A DNA stretch of 64,000 nucleotides, from the NCBI GenBank assembly GCA_036245525.1, contig BTPG01000005.1:122466578-122530577 (forward strand), read 5' to 3'. The first letter of the stretch is position 1; each line of letters starts with the position of its first letter. Shown here piece after piece: positions 42,754 to 52,944 of the stretch. The DNA comes from Semisulcospira habei. Lineage: Eukaryota > Mollusca > Gastropoda > Semisulcospiridae. The notes beneath the pieces are model-generated. The model saw nothing but the letters and a program-made list of their open reading frames with translations. It did not search any database and was not told the DNA's origin. A program made the position numbers and the translations under genes.

Positions 42754-43965
42754 TCAGGTCCCACCAGGGGCCTCTCTCGTGGTTGGCGACAGTGAAGTAA
42801 CTTTTAGCCAGTCTGTGCGTAATCTGGGAGTTCAGTTCGACTGCAGCATATGTGTGCAGGACGCGAACTTCCAGCTGCGAAGAATCAGCTCCATTAGACC
42901 ATTCATCGCCCGGTCCGCTACTGTTCAACTTATTTGTTCCCTTGTCCTTAGCCGCTTAGACTATTTTAACTCCCTTCTGGAAGGTGTCCCTCAGAAAGAA
43001 CACTCCCGTCTGCAGACAGTCCTCAACAATGCTGCCAGACTTGCTTTCGGCAAATCTAAAATGGACCATGTAACCCCCCTACCACAGGAATTGCACTTGC
43101 TACCCATTCAGTTTTGAGTCGAGTGCAAGATTGCTGTCCTGGCTTTTCGCTGCTTTGATGGATCCCTACCGCCATACATCTCATCTCTCCTCAACATCTA
43201 TCAGCCCTCCCGTAGTTCCCTTCCTGCTCAGAAGCGTTTCCGTGTCCCCAGCTTCTCCTCCAAGCGGTTTTAGGCTGCCGGACATTCCAGTATCAAGCCC
43301 ATATTACCTGGAACTCCCTTCCCCAACACCCCCGGAATGCTGAAAACATTGACGTCTTTAAGACCTAACTTAAAACCTACTTCTTTCGGCTTGCGTACCA
43401 TTAATCCACAGATTGTGTGTGTGCGTGTATGAGTGTGAGTGTATGATAATGGTCTGGTCTGCATCTGCATAATTACCTCGGTCTTCCTTTTGTTGACCGT
43501 GTAGCACCATCTTGGTAGCTTTGATCATTACATCCATAGATTATTGACCATTTGGTGGCTTGGACGATCACAGGTCATCCATTTGTTGGCCATGTAGCGC
43601 CATCGAGGTGGTGCTGATCTTGGGTCTTCCTTCGGTTGACCTTGTAGCGCATCATGGTGGTTTTGATCTTAGGTCCTCCTTTTGCTGATCTTTTAGCACA
43701 ATTCGTTATGGCCTTGATCTTAGGTCTTCCCTTTGTTGACCGCGTAGCACCATCAGCATCATAAAAATGCGTTTAACTTGTGATTGTGAATGATTTGTTA
43801 TACATATGTGTTTCAGTTGTATGTGTTTGTGCGTTGATTAAAGGTAGTGAGATTCTGCATACATGTATACATTTTTTTTGTAACGCGCTTAGAGCCCACT
43901 GCTCCTGGGGATTCAGCGCGATATCAATGCTCTTTATTATTATTTATTATTTAGCGAAGTCATGA
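42754..43965 (+). mobile_element. LINE fragment (CR1/L2-like), 5'-truncated
   Basis: The plus strand reads LVVGDSEVTFSQSVRNLGVQ, then RLDYFNSLLEGVPQKEHSRL, QTVLNNAARLAFGKSKMDHV and TPLPQELHLLPIQF, the usual end of a CR1/L2-type reverse transcriptase. After a stop it continues KIAVLAFRCFDGSLPPYISS with further stops and a frame change. A 3' UTR with degenerate tandem repeats follows, then TTTATTATTATTTATTATT near 43930-43950. It is dead coding. The 5' edge abuts the family C element at 42753. Confidence 0.85.
43480..43755. repeat. Degenerate tandem repeat in LINE 3' UTR
   Basis: About five units of roughly 55 bp share GGTCTTCC, TTTGTTGACC and GTAGCACCAT. Confidence 0.75.
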
Positions 43966-44358
43966 TGATGATGATGATTGTGATGATGATGATGACTGCC
44001 GATGACGAAATCGAGAAAGGAAGGTGTGCGATACATCCATGAGTCAGCACAGCTCATTGTACAATGAGTTAGTGGGCGATAAACGACACCCTCTTGATAG
44101 CAACCCGTCTTGTTCACAGTGATTACAGGTTTGACGTAAACTAACTCCGTATCGTATACATTTTTTGTCTTCCTTTAAAAAAAAAAAAAAATATTGGTCT
44201 CTCAGTGAGGCGTACTGGGCCTCACTCAGTCTCATCTCTGTCTTTCTGTCTGTCTTTGTGCCTGTTCCTGTGCCTCTATGTCTGTCTGTCTCTGCCCCTC
44301 TCCCCACCCCCAATCTCTCTCCCCTCCCCCCCCCCCACCCCTTCTCCGCTCTCTCTCT
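43965..44358. other. GATGAT repeats and C/T-rich sequence
   Basis: GATGATGAT words near 43967-43998, poly-A near 44178-44192, then TCTGTC and C-rich sequence to 44350. No supported gene. Confidence 0.5.
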
Positions 44359-44359
44359 T

Positions 44360-44466
44360 CAGTATGCAAATTCCATCGGACCTAAGTCGGCCGCAGAGGG
44401 TCCGCGCACGAGAGTGCGCGGGCCCTCTGCGGCCGACTTAGGTCCGATACTCTTTAGCGTACTGGG
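44360..44466. mobile_element. Family G palindrome
   Basis: CAGTATGCAAATTCC and TCTTTAGCGTACTGGG are the ends. TCGGACCTAAGTCGGCCGCA pairs with its complement around GCGCACGAGAGTGCGC. Confidence 0.82.
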
Positions 44467-44686
44467 ACTCCCTCAGTCTCTCTCTGTCTCTCCACCCCAC
44501 ACTCACACCACGCACCCTTACACTAGTTGCAGTGGATGATCCACTTTGCACATTACATTGCAGGGTCCCTTCTCGGCTGATTTTCTCTAGTGTCAATTAA
44601 AGGCGCTAACGTGTCGTTTCGGGTGTCGTAAACTCGTTTGTCAATGGCTGGGGAATGCTGGTTTAATGCGTGGCCGAAATAGAGCC

Positions 44687-44760
44687 TTAACCCCTTTAGC
44701 TGTCGGTGGCGCTTTTTTTCCGGTGTCAGTCTCTCGCGATGGTTCCTGCAGAAAGACATG
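44687..44760. mobile_element. Family A left portion
   Basis: TTAACCCCTTTAGCTGTCGG then TGGCGCTTTTTTTCC, with the second arm unrecognisable. Confidence 0.65.
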
Positions 44761-44791
44761 CCTAGCATGGAAATCAGACGCCGTCTCCAGC

Positions 44792-44886
44792 TTAACCCAT
44801 TTGGCTGTCTGTGGCGCTTTTCGTCGAGGCAATTCCTTTGCAGGAATCGCCTCGACAAAAAGCGCTACTGACAGCCAAAGGGTTAA
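44792..44886. mobile_element. Full-length family A MITE
   Basis: TTAACCCATTTGGCTGTCTG and CTGACAGCCAAAGGGTTAA bound 95 bp centred on TTTGCAGGAA. Confidence 0.85.
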
Positions 44887-44985
44887 ATTTGTATTGGTTG
44901 TTACACCTTGCACTTTAGTTTAACCCTTTCCGGTCCGTCACACCCGTAGCGGATCACAAACGATGCCGTGAAATTGTGGTTCTAT

Positions 44986-45079
44986 AAAACCTTGGCTATC
45001 GGTAGCGCTTTTTGTCGAGGCGATACTTCTTGCAGGGAATCGCCTCGACAAAAAGAGCTGCCGGCAGCCAAAGGGTTAA
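44986..45079. mobile_element. Family A MITE
   Basis: CCTTGGCTATCGGTAGCGCT and CCGGCAGCCAAAGGGTTAA. The right TTAA is intact and the left eroded. A lone A-type terminus (TTAACCCTTTCCGG) lies just upstream at 44920. Confidence 0.8.
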
Positions 45080-45235
45080 ATTTTAAACGTCTGACTTCCG
45101 TGCCAGCTAGCTGAGGTCGATGTCTTCGCGTGCACCATTAGTTAACGTGGTAATTAGTGCACATGGAGGTTGGCTCAGAAGGCCTTTGAACCAACTGTCA
45201 AGTTCAGCTCGGACACACTACAAGTTCTACTATAT

Positions 45236-45413
45236 ACATTAAACGTCGGTTATAACAAATCGCCTGGGGACCCAAATGTTCTCATTGTAATGTCCGAAGT
45301 TTGTTTATAAGCGATGTAATTTATATAGATAGAGTGCTGTTGGGATCTAGGAAAAAGTGTTGTTATATCCAACTTTTGTTATATTCGACCTTGTTATAAG
45401 CAAAGTAGATTGC
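45236..45413 (-). mobile_element. Family K copy, reversed
   Basis: On the minus strand it reads TTTGCTTATAACAAGGTCGA, AACAAAAGTTGGATATAAC and TTTGGGTCCCCAGGCGATTT, the same order as 12650-12835. Confidence 0.68.
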
Positions 45414-45531
45414 GGATCCACCGCGGGCAATATCCCATTTTACGCTTGTGTAACAGTCACTCAGTGATGCTGTGCTCATGTCGCCAGGCTCATTGCGTGA
45501 CTAGGCCATGGGCGTACATTAGGATATTGCC

Positions 45532-45602
45532 CGATCGTGATAGTTCCAATGTGACGCCAGGATAGTTTAGCGCCTGCTTTGGTACCACCCTTGACTATTT
45601 AT
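45532..45602. mobile_element. Eroded family C core
   Basis: GTGATAGTTCCAATGTGACG, GATAGTTTAGCGCCTG and TTGGTACCACCCTTGACTAT. Confidence 0.55.
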
Positions 45603-45779
45603 CGCCTGTAACGGTTTACAGTATTCAAAAAGACAACTTCCAAAATTTTCAAACTTCAACCTGATGGCGCGATGACTCGATTCAGCATCCTCTTCCCACA
45701 AGAAGTCGTAGATTATGTCGCTGAAATTCGTGTCACAGAAACTCATTGATCCACAGAACATGGATACAACGTTGTGTCA

Positions 45780-45846
45780 GCAAGAGACCTATATCCACAT
45801 GAGCCTCCGCAATTGCGGGGGCTCAGGAGGAGCCATGCCTCTTGCA
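45780..45846. mobile_element. Family B palindrome core
   Basis: GCAAGAGACCTATATCCACA and partner. A degraded left flank with GAACATGGATACAACG precedes it. Confidence 0.75.
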
Positions 45847-45849
45847 TCG

Positions 45850-46255
45850 TTTGCATCGCTCGCCAGTTGTGACACGGAATCTGACAGTTGCACAGTGGAA
45901 TTTGCTCGGACTCGCCGGAATTCAGATGTGTACGTTTGGTATATTATACATCATTTTCAAATACTATTCTATATATCAAGCGACCCTTGAAGTTGCTCGA
46001 CATTTCCTGTCATTGTTTGCGTGGGCGAATTACCGCGGGCTTGTTTCCTTGTTCTCCCACACAGGCAATAACTCGTTGGAATTGATGGTCAGAATATAGA
46101 ACGTAAAATTATTTCGAAATTCATCTCGTTCCTGACTGACATAATTATGGCCCTGCACTCCCACACTCTCAACCTCGTAAATAAATGTTAAAATATAATA
46201 TATGAAACAATAACTTAGTTATCTTTTGAGCTGACATGTGTCCTGTTTATCTTCC
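45850..46255. other. No recognised feature
   Basis: Unique sequence. Three overlapping short frames are not supported as genes. Confidence 0.4.
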
Positions 46256-46260
46256 GCCAC

Positions 46261-46316
46261 GCCCCCCCCCCACCCCCTACAACCGCCTACTACCACCCCC
46301 CCCCACCCAACCCACC
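46261..46316. repeat. C-rich tract
   Basis: C runs with A interruptions. Confidence 0.85.
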
Positions 46317-46435
46317 CTCAATCATTCTGTTACTCTTCGTCTCTCCTGACACCAGAGTCTACAAATTTGGATGAATGCTGTCCTCTCATCTTCTCAGAGT
46401 AAATTAACAGATTTCAGGTAATACGAGACGGAGAC

Positions 46436-46571
46436 AGGTCGACCATGATATTCAAGGGTGGTGCCAGCCGAGCTTGGCGCCTGGAGGCGCCAAGCTCTTA
46501 TGGCACCCCCCTTGCACTATCTTCGTCTCTCCGCATCTTGTCGTAGTGTGTCAGGGCTGACGTGGTTTTAA
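46436..46571. mobile_element. Family C MITE
   Basis: GTCGACCATGATATTCAAGG begins the core, which meets at TTGGCGCCTGGAGGCGCCAA. The right end GTCAGGGCTGACGTGGTTTTAA is recognisable. Confidence 0.75.
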
Positions 46572-46574
46572 TTG

Positions 46575-47250
46575 TGGTCACTGAGGAAAGATGCCAGATT
46601 TTGACCGTGTACCGTCCTTCACTCACCCGTAGTGCGGAAGGTTTTGCGAGGTTTCTGCGCGATCCAGTACCGTTTGCTCTGCAGCGCCAATAGGCGCGAC
46701 GAGACATGGATCCGGCGACCTTTAAAAGCCCACGGGCAGTGCTTGCTAAGGTACCTTGCTAATCAAGTCAGTAGTACCCTATTGCCGTTACGACATCCGT
46801 CCGATTCCATCATCTCCCAGGGCCGCTTAAAACAAAATTGGGTCGGGGGTTGGGGTGGGGGTGGTGTTACTTTTTATTTTACTGATCTTTTTCACGGATA
46901 ACATACAAAATCGTGAAGTCTTTTGGCTGTGGATTGCTACCATGTGTGGGCCCCAAGTTTGTGTTGTGGGTTTTTCTTGAGTCGAGGAGAACCAACTGCA
47001 AGATAATGATTTTTTTTTTTTCTGTCGGCTGTGCGCAAGCAGTTACGTAAGTCTGACCTAAACGTTAAGTGTCCCTGTAAGCTTCGTAAGTTTGAACTAC
47101 CAGTCAAGCAAAAATAAATGTTATTATGTGATGAGAACCGCCTACGGAAAATTGTGTCATGTGCGCGCGCAGCAGCCATCGTATTGTTTTGTATTTGTTT
47201 TACACAGATGGAAAATGATGCAAAAATCATTGCCAGATCTGTTTATAAAT
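46575..47250. other. No recognised feature
   Basis: Unique sequence with a G-rich patch near 46842-46863. No supported gene. Confidence 0.4.
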
Positions 47251-47254
47251 GCTG

Positions 47255-47349
47255 TTAACCCATTGCGTGTCGGTAGCGGATTTGGTCGCGATGATTCCTA
47301 CAAGAATCATCGCGATTAAAACCGCTACCGACACGGCGCAAAGGGTTAA
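47255..47349. mobile_element. Full-length family A MITE
   Basis: TTAACCCATTGCGTGTCGGT and CCGACACGGCGCAAAGGGTTAA bound 95 bp. The centre is TTCCTACAAGAA. Confidence 0.9.
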
Positions 47350-47354
47350 CTTCA

Positions 47355-47436
47355 CCTTTAACTGCCGGTAGCGCTTTTTGTCGAGGTGATTCCTGCAGGA
47401 ATCACCTCGACAAAAAGCGCTACCGGCAGTTAAAGG
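47355..47436. mobile_element. Family A element, perfect 82-bp palindrome
   Basis: 41-base arms from CCTTTAACTGCCGGTAGCGC pair exactly with no spacer (centre TCCTGCAGGA between 47395 and 47396). Only 5 bp separate it from the preceding family A element. Confidence 0.93.
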
Positions 47437-47439
47437 GTT

Positions 47440-47765
47440 ACAGCGGATGGTTGAGTCTGTTGCGGTTCTTTTGCCTTACCCGTCAACTGCCTACACAAAG
47501 AGTATGGCAGCGAGAATCGGCCGGCCCAGAATGGCTCATGAGGATCCGTGCGTCGCATTTTGTCGAGAAATCCAATGCCTTACCGATGATACGCTAAACT
47601 CCTCTGCGATGTGTCTCAATAAATATGCTTTAAGTTTATTTAAAATAATGAACGTGTCGGCGCGTTCGGTCCCAGCCGGGCCCCGCATGTTTGCAGTCGC
47701 AATGTAGACTTTTGGAGACTCGATTCGTACCGCCTCATACACAGTTGCAACCGCTCCCGGCCCCG
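47440..47765. other. Unique stretch with a B remnant
   Basis: ATGGCTCATGAGGATCCGTG near 47531 is a family B right-arm fragment. Two opposing frames here lack recognised motifs. Confidence 0.4.
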
Positions 47766-47767
47766 TC

Positions 47768-47832
47768 AAGGGGCGTATATTCTCACGAGCCCGTTTTGAT
47801 GCAGGCGCGCATCAGAGTCTATGCTCCTTGCA
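47768..47832. mobile_element. Degenerate family B core
   Basis: CAAGGGGCGTATATTCTCAC and AGAGTCTATGCTCCTTGCAG, with a non-matching centre. Confidence 0.6.
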
Positions 47833-48027
47833 GATGGAAGTGGGGTTGGCTCAGGAACTGAGGTAGTAGACTTTTTGAGGCGCCGTTTAGCTAAATACAG
47901 AATAGGGCGGGCCGTGCCAACAGGCCCCTATTGACTGGACGTTTTTGGAAGTTAGTCTGAAGCCGTGAACCCCTTACCCTGATGAGTTTGTCCTCCGCTC
48001 GAGACAGGAATTACATGGCTCATGTCT

Positions 48028-48098
48028 GCGAGCGAGTGGCATAGGGGCACATGAGCCTCTGCCTGCGGCACGGGCTCATGTGACCCTATGCCCCTTGC
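48028..48098. mobile_element. Family B core, variant
   Basis: GTGGCATAGGGGCACATGAG faces CTCATGTGACCCTATGCC. The arm has GGGGCACATGAG where most copies have GATCCTCATGAG, matched on the other side except at two positions. Confidence 0.72.
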
Positions 48099-48280
48099 AC
48101 TGAAGATGGAAGGGTCCTGGCGGGTTATGGCTGGTCTGCCATACATCAAAGATACCTTACTTCATAAATGTTTATTGTAGCTGGTAGGTTAAAAAGGAGG
48201 AGGGGGTACACGGGTTAAAGGACACGAAAAGTAGATATTTATTACGGCGGGGCTATACTAAGGTGGTCGGCGGGGTGATT

Positions 48281-48316
48281 GGAAGTGGGGGAGGGGGGAG
48301 GGGGGAGGGGGAGGTG
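48281..48316. repeat. G-rich tract
   Basis: GGGGGAGGGG-type repeats. Confidence 0.85.
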
Positions 48317-48610
48317 AGGTAGACTTTGCGTGCTTTGACCTCACTGCGCCTCGTCACAGGTTACAATGTGAAGCCGTGATTAAATTCCTTTCGCATTCTT
48401 TTCTTGATTCAAACGTTTTCAGTGTACGAGTATGTTTTAGTAGTGTATCTCTGTTTAGTGGAGATGTAACATCAGTTGTCTTGGGCTTTTCTTTACACCA
48501 CGGCCGGAGCCTCAGCCCTGACTGTTGTTGTGGTGGTTGGTTGCTGGTTGGTTGGTCGGTTAGTTCGGGGTCTATCCCTTTCACCGATAAAAACTGAACA
48601 CGATCCAACT

Positions 48611-48677
48611 GCAAGAGACATAGATCCTCATGAGCCTCCGCAGTTGCGGGTGCTCATGATGATCTATGCCTCTTGCT
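48611..48677. mobile_element. Family B palindrome core
   Basis: GCAAGAGACATAGATCCTCA and partner, centre CCTCCGCAGTTGCGGGTG. Confidence 0.8.
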
Positions 48678-48730
48678 GACACGACCTTGAAATCCTTGGA
48701 CGCTCGGGACTCTTCAAATGAGGTTTAATT

Positions 48731-48773
48731 AATCATCGCGACTAAAACCACTACCGACACGCGAAGGGTTAAC
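48731..48773. mobile_element. Family A right half
   Basis: AATCATCGCGACTAAAACCA then ACACGCGAAGGGTTAA. The left arm is absent. Confidence 0.72.
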
Positions 48774-48866
48774 AAAGACTTCAGAAACGCAGTCTACGTT
48801 TACTGGAGAAGATAGGGTTAACCTCCACACCACAAGAGTGATATTGACGATGGACAGCCTTAACTG

Positions 48867-49088
48867 TGACTCATTCAGCCCGACGGCCGTATTTCCGGCC
48901 AAATTTTGGAGGCGTCATCTAAAGACTATGCACCAGTTGCAGGAGCTGGATCGACCACGATATTTCAAGGGCAGTGCCAGATTAGCTTGGCGCCGACAGG
49001 CGCCAAGTGAATTTGGCACTACCCTTGAATTATCATGGTCGACCCATCTCCTACTGTACTAGTAGGGCGTCAGGACTAAATGGGTTAA
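48867..49088. mobile_element. Family C MITE, reversed orientation
   Basis: GACTCATTCAGCCCGACGGC at the left and CGTCAGGACTAAATGGGTTAA at the right. The long flank with TTTGGAGGCGTCATCTAAAG lies on the left, opposite to 15289-15501. Confidence 0.82.
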
Positions 49089-49222
49089 GAGGCCAATTAG
49101 GGGGAGAGAGGGGAGAAGCAAAGAAGGGGTGAGCAGGGCCTCTAATGCCTATGAGTGTGACCTGAACGTCGATCAGTTGAGGCGCACTGCAGCTGTTGTA
49201 GAAATGATGGCGGCAATTATGT

Positions 49223-49868
49223 ATCTCATTCAGCCCTATGTGTGACACTACACGACAAGGGGACATGGATCGAGTGTAATAGTTAGCGACGGAATATCTT
49301 GGTACTAAACGACAAGGGGACATGGATCGAGTGTAATAGTTAGCGACGGAATATCTTGGTACTACACGACAAGGGGACATGGATCGAGTATAATAGTTAG
49401 CGACGGAATATCTTGGTACTACACGACAAGGGGACATGGATCGAGAATAATAGTTAGCGACAGAATATCTTGGTACTACACAAGGGGACATGGATCGAGT
49501 GTAATAGTTAGCGACGGAATATCTTGGTACTACACGACAAGGGGACATGAATCGAGTGTAATAGTTAGCGACGGAATATCTTGGTACTACACGACAAGGG
49601 GACATGGATCGAGTGTAATAGTTAGCGACGGATATCTTGGTACTACACGACAAGGGGACATGGATCGAGTGTAATAGTTAGCGACGGAATATCTTGGTAC
49701 TACACGACAAGGGGACATGGATCGAGTGTAATAGTTAGCGACGGAATATCTTGGTACTACACGACAAAGGGACATGGATCGAGTGTAATAGTTAGCGACG
49801 GAATATCTTGTTACTACACGACAAGGAGACATGGATCGAGTGTAATAGTTAGCGACGGAATATCTTGG
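49223..49868. repeat. 57-bp tandem array seeded by family C end
   Basis: About 11 units run from 49247 to 49868, each with ACTACACGACAAGGGGACAT, GGATCGAGTGTAATAGTTAG and CGACGGAATATCTTGG. The single sequence before it (CTCATTCAGCCCTATGTGTG) plus the first unit matches the left end of family C such as 12298-12511. Since 57 is divisible by three, the minus strand stays open and yields a 19-residue repeat containing VVPRYSVANYYTRSM. Confidence 0.92.
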
Positions 49869-49965
49869 CGGATGTAGAACAATAACTGTGTGGCTCGAAG
49901 AGCAGTTTTCTTAGAAATGTTTTCTCTGGCAAATAAAATGAATTAGTCGTTATGTTTTGATTAAT

Positions 49966-49973
49966 TGATCGAC

Positions 49974-50034
<61 letters not shown>

Positions 50035-50128
50035 TTTTGTTGTGTGTGTGTGTGTGTGTGCGCGTGCGTGTGTGCGTGCGTGCGTGTGTGTGTATGTGTG
50101 TGTGTGTGTGTGTGCGTGTGTGTGTTTG
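49966..50128. repeat. (GATT)n then (TG)n
   Basis: GATT units to 50033, TTTTTG, then TG units with CG interruptions. Confidence 0.95.
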
Positions 50129-50305
50129 TGTTCTCACTTCACGCATGCAAACGTGCTGGCAAGAAAAGCATCGCATGCTGCGCAAGCATATTTTGTTTAA
50201 CACTCTTCCCCACATCTTTACAGCGCTTACATATTCAGCGGTTCTAGCATTTATTTGACATTTGTGTAGCATATTAAGCACTTCCCTGCACTTTTGAATT
50301 GTTTC

Positions 50306-50352
50306 GGGGGGGGGGGGGGTGGAGGGGGAAGGGGGGTGGGTGGGAAGGGGCG
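50306..50352. repeat. G-rich tract
   Basis: Poly-G with T and A interruptions. The three overlapping frames from 50294 to 50732 begin in it. Confidence 0.88.
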
Positions 50353-50354
50353 CA

Positions 50355-51299
50355 TTCCGAGCTGGTGTGTTTCCTATTTTTCAAGACAGAAATCTTTTTT
50401 ATTTTTTCAAGCGGTCAAAGTTATTTTTTTCAGGATCAAGCATCTCAACACAGTCAGAAAACTGTCTGCAACAGATACTGCTGACAGTATTTTGTATGGG
50501 TCCTTTGTGTACTAACTTAGAGCTGTATGATGTATATACAATGCCAAATGTCGAAATTCATCGTTTGGTGGGTGTGTTGTTTTTGTACCTGAGAGCGCAA
50601 ATTATCGTCTGCATCGGCCTCGTTTTGAATTTGTGCATATTTACTAGCCTACGTCACAAGGCAGAACCCGGTCAATACTGCAGACGAGGTCATCAGTGTG
50701 GGTACAAACGTGTCAGTGTAAACATGTACTGATGTTGTCCGGCATCCCTTTGACATAATTTTCCACGAGAATGTAAAATAAACCTTCCATACTCGCTAAG
50801 TTGTCAAAATCAATGCGGGTTCCGCTTGACCTGCTACCCTGAGTAACGATCGTGCTGGGGGCGTGGCTTTTCGACTCGGTCTCCGCGCCAAGCGACTGAG
50901 CCAGCGTCACGAAACAGAACAGTGGTATTTATACCCACTTTCTGCACTGCAATTTCACATCTCGCACATCGAAGTCTACGTAACTAAAAGCATCTCTGGA
51001 AACGACAAATGCACCATCGCAGCAGAAACACTACCTCTGTGAATCGAGTGAATGAGAGCGGCCCGCACAGACAAAAACGTGTCACGACCGACGATGTCAG
51101 TGCCGCAATTTTGATACACACCGTAGTTTTCAGATCCTTGCAGCATAAAATCTGATGAAGTAGCTCGTAACTTTATGATAAAACAGGTTTAAAATCTTGC
51201 AAAATCAGTAAGAGATAAATTCTACTCAAGATCATGAATTCTGAAAATCACTAGCGCTCGCGGAACTATAGGAAGATCGACAAAGACCGTAGCCGGATT
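50355..51299. other. MITE-poor interval
   Basis: About 0.95 kb without palindromic families. On the minus strand a 65-residue frame (50713-50910) contains SGTRIDFDNLASMEGLFYIL, which I cannot assign. ATAAATACCACTGTTC just upstream on that strand could be promoter-like. Confidence 0.35.
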
Positions 51300-51305
51300 A
51301 CTTAC

Positions 51306-51501
51306 TGATTCACATAGCAAGAAAGCGACAAATTCCGGATGGGCGGTCAGCCAAGCTCTATATTCCCTTGTCCGATGTCAATTCTACTTAGGGGTATCTT
51401 GTCTCTTTTTCTCTTTCTTCTCTTCAATTCCGAGTCTGTCATTGTCGGCCGGCGCGAGTCGACTGATACTTTCTTTCTTTCTTCGCTGGTTTATCCGCCA
51501 T
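51306..51501 (-). pseudogene. Possible broken first exon, minus strand
   Basis: On the minus strand an ATG (51501-51499) sits in CAAGATGGCGG, a good vertebrate-type start context, and reads MADKPAKKERKYQSTRAGRQ then a stop. A second frame in the same stretch reads MTDSELKRRKRKRDKIPLSR followed by IDIGQ. A third gives AWLTAHPEFVAFLLCES up to CA|GTAAGT, a consensus splice donor at 51305-51300. The pieces look like one basic exon split by two frame changes, hence a possible pseudogene or degenerate repeat-borne exon. I do not recognise the product with certainty. Confidence 0.3.
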
Positions 51502-51565
51502 CTTGTCTCTGATTGGTTATAATTATGTAGATGACCTAAGGTCGTATAAAATAGTTATGACGTCA
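51496..51565 (-). promoter_or_regulatory. Promoter-like block, minus strand
   Basis: Reading the minus strand, TGACGTCA (51558-51565, CRE consensus) is followed by ATTTTATA (51545-51552, complement TATAAAAT), then CCAATC (complement of GATTGG at 51511-51516), then CAAGATGGCGG (51496-51506, which also fits a YY1 site). The order is compact and suggestive, but function is not shown. Confidence 0.35.
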
Positions 51566-52170
51566 GCTACCATCGCCTATCAGAAGCAATCTTTTGACTG
51601 GGTCCAGTCACAAGGTTTCTGTGGCCTCTTTTTGCTTTAAACGGACGAAATAAAGCATTTGGTGGGACAATAGGGTGGTCATTGTCTAAGTGGGTGTGTA
51701 TACTGAATCCCAGTAAAAGCTTTTTGCGAACTGAAGCATTAAAAAAGGTCAGGACTGCCCCTTTAAGTTGCAATCTTCTCGTTTATAGTAATTGTAATGA
51801 CATTTTGTTGGGGGGTAACACCCATTTCTAACATCTGTATAATTCGCTTTTACGTTGTTGTTTTTTTTTTTTTTTTTTTTTTTTTTCTTTACCTGCAGTT
51901 TGTTTAACCTTTATTCGTTTTCTATTGCAGTCATTCGCCGCAGGTAGCTAACCATTACGACCTGATTTGTACAATGCGTATTGTTGTTCATTGGTCGTAA
52001 AGGACGCCTTTCTCTAGGTATTATCCTGGATTTAGCATAGGAATGCGTTCCCTACTGTTTTATCGTTGACGTCCTGTGGAATAGCATCTCACGTCAAAGA
52101 TTGACATATTTGATTCACCTCTGCATGAGGAAGCCTCGGCCAGTAAGACTTCTCACCAGATCGAATACCG
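51566..52170. other. Unique stretch with poly-T
   Basis: GGGGCAGTCCTGACC (minus strand, near 51760) may be the end of a dispersed repeat. A run of T lies at 51861-51886. No supported gene. Confidence 0.4.
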
Positions 52171-52172
52171 TC

Positions 52173-52226
52173 AGCAAGAGACATAGATCCTCATGCGGGG
52201 ACGCATGAGGATCTTTGTCTCTTGTG
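52173..52226. mobile_element. Family B core with short centre
   Basis: GCAAGAGACATAGATCCTCA pairs with its partner around TGCGGGGACGCA. Most of the GC-rich centre is deleted symmetrically. Confidence 0.78.
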
Positions 52227-52229
52227 GAC

Positions 52230-52870
52230 AACTTTCTAAGGATTAGAGCTGTGCTAGGCTCACTTGAAAGTAGGGCGGAAAAAAGATTTACAAAAAAAAA
52301 TGACGAGTTCCCAAGGTAAGTTTTCTTTGGTGTGGTTGCACTTGCAGAACATGCTCAAGCAAAACTGGGAGTCATTCCTAAAGGTCACGCACTGTAGGTT
52401 GCGCCCCTTGACACTAGGACGTCTACGCAGTGCTAAAAGGGACCATTTGGCTGGATCGCCCCAATCACCGTCCGGTCCGCGTAGCAATCTCACTGTTAAA
52501 GCGACCGACTCCAGGCAGTCAAGGGTTAATAGTCTGCAATATCTCCTTTATAAACTTTCTTAGCGTGTCTTGCGATAGTACTGGGCAAAAAGAAAACGGA
52601 ATGTTTGGAGTCCGTGCCATTTCTGAGCCACTTCTGATGTAGGGATAACCTCTATTTTCTTCCGATTTTTGTTTTCTTTCTCCTTTTTGAACCCATAGTG
52701 CTACCCCGCTGACACCTCTGAAACCATGACGACAACATACTCCAGCCATCTAGGCCAACAGTGGCTAAGTTCACAGACGTAAATTTCCAGGCAGCTCAGT
52801 TACCGCGAGTTTTGAAGCGTCAGTGATTGCGTTTGTGAAATCTTCGTTAATTCAACACCGAAGAGCATGG
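52230..52870. other. No recognised feature
   Basis: Unique sequence. A decayed left flank of the following B element begins near 52795 (GTTACCGCGAGTTTTGAAGC). Confidence 0.4.
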
Positions 52871-52874
52871 TGCC

Positions 52875-52941
52875 AGCAAGAGGCATAGATTCTCATGAGC
52901 CCCCGCAACTGAGGGGGCTCATGAGGATCTATGCCCCTTGC
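52875..52941. mobile_element. Family B palindrome core
   Basis: GCAAGAGGCATAGATTCTCA and partner, centre CCCCCGCAACTGAGGGGG. Confidence 0.85.
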
Positions 52942-52944
52942 AGA

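Noticed and set aside
49051..49832. 200- and 81-residue minus-strand frames with 19-residue repeats
   Set aside because: The frame stays open only because the DNA unit is 57 bp. The unit derives from a MITE end, with no start context or domain to support a repeat protein.
50319..50732. 137-codon frame as a gene
   Set aside because: It starts inside a poly-G tract, overlaps two other frames, and no domain is recognised.
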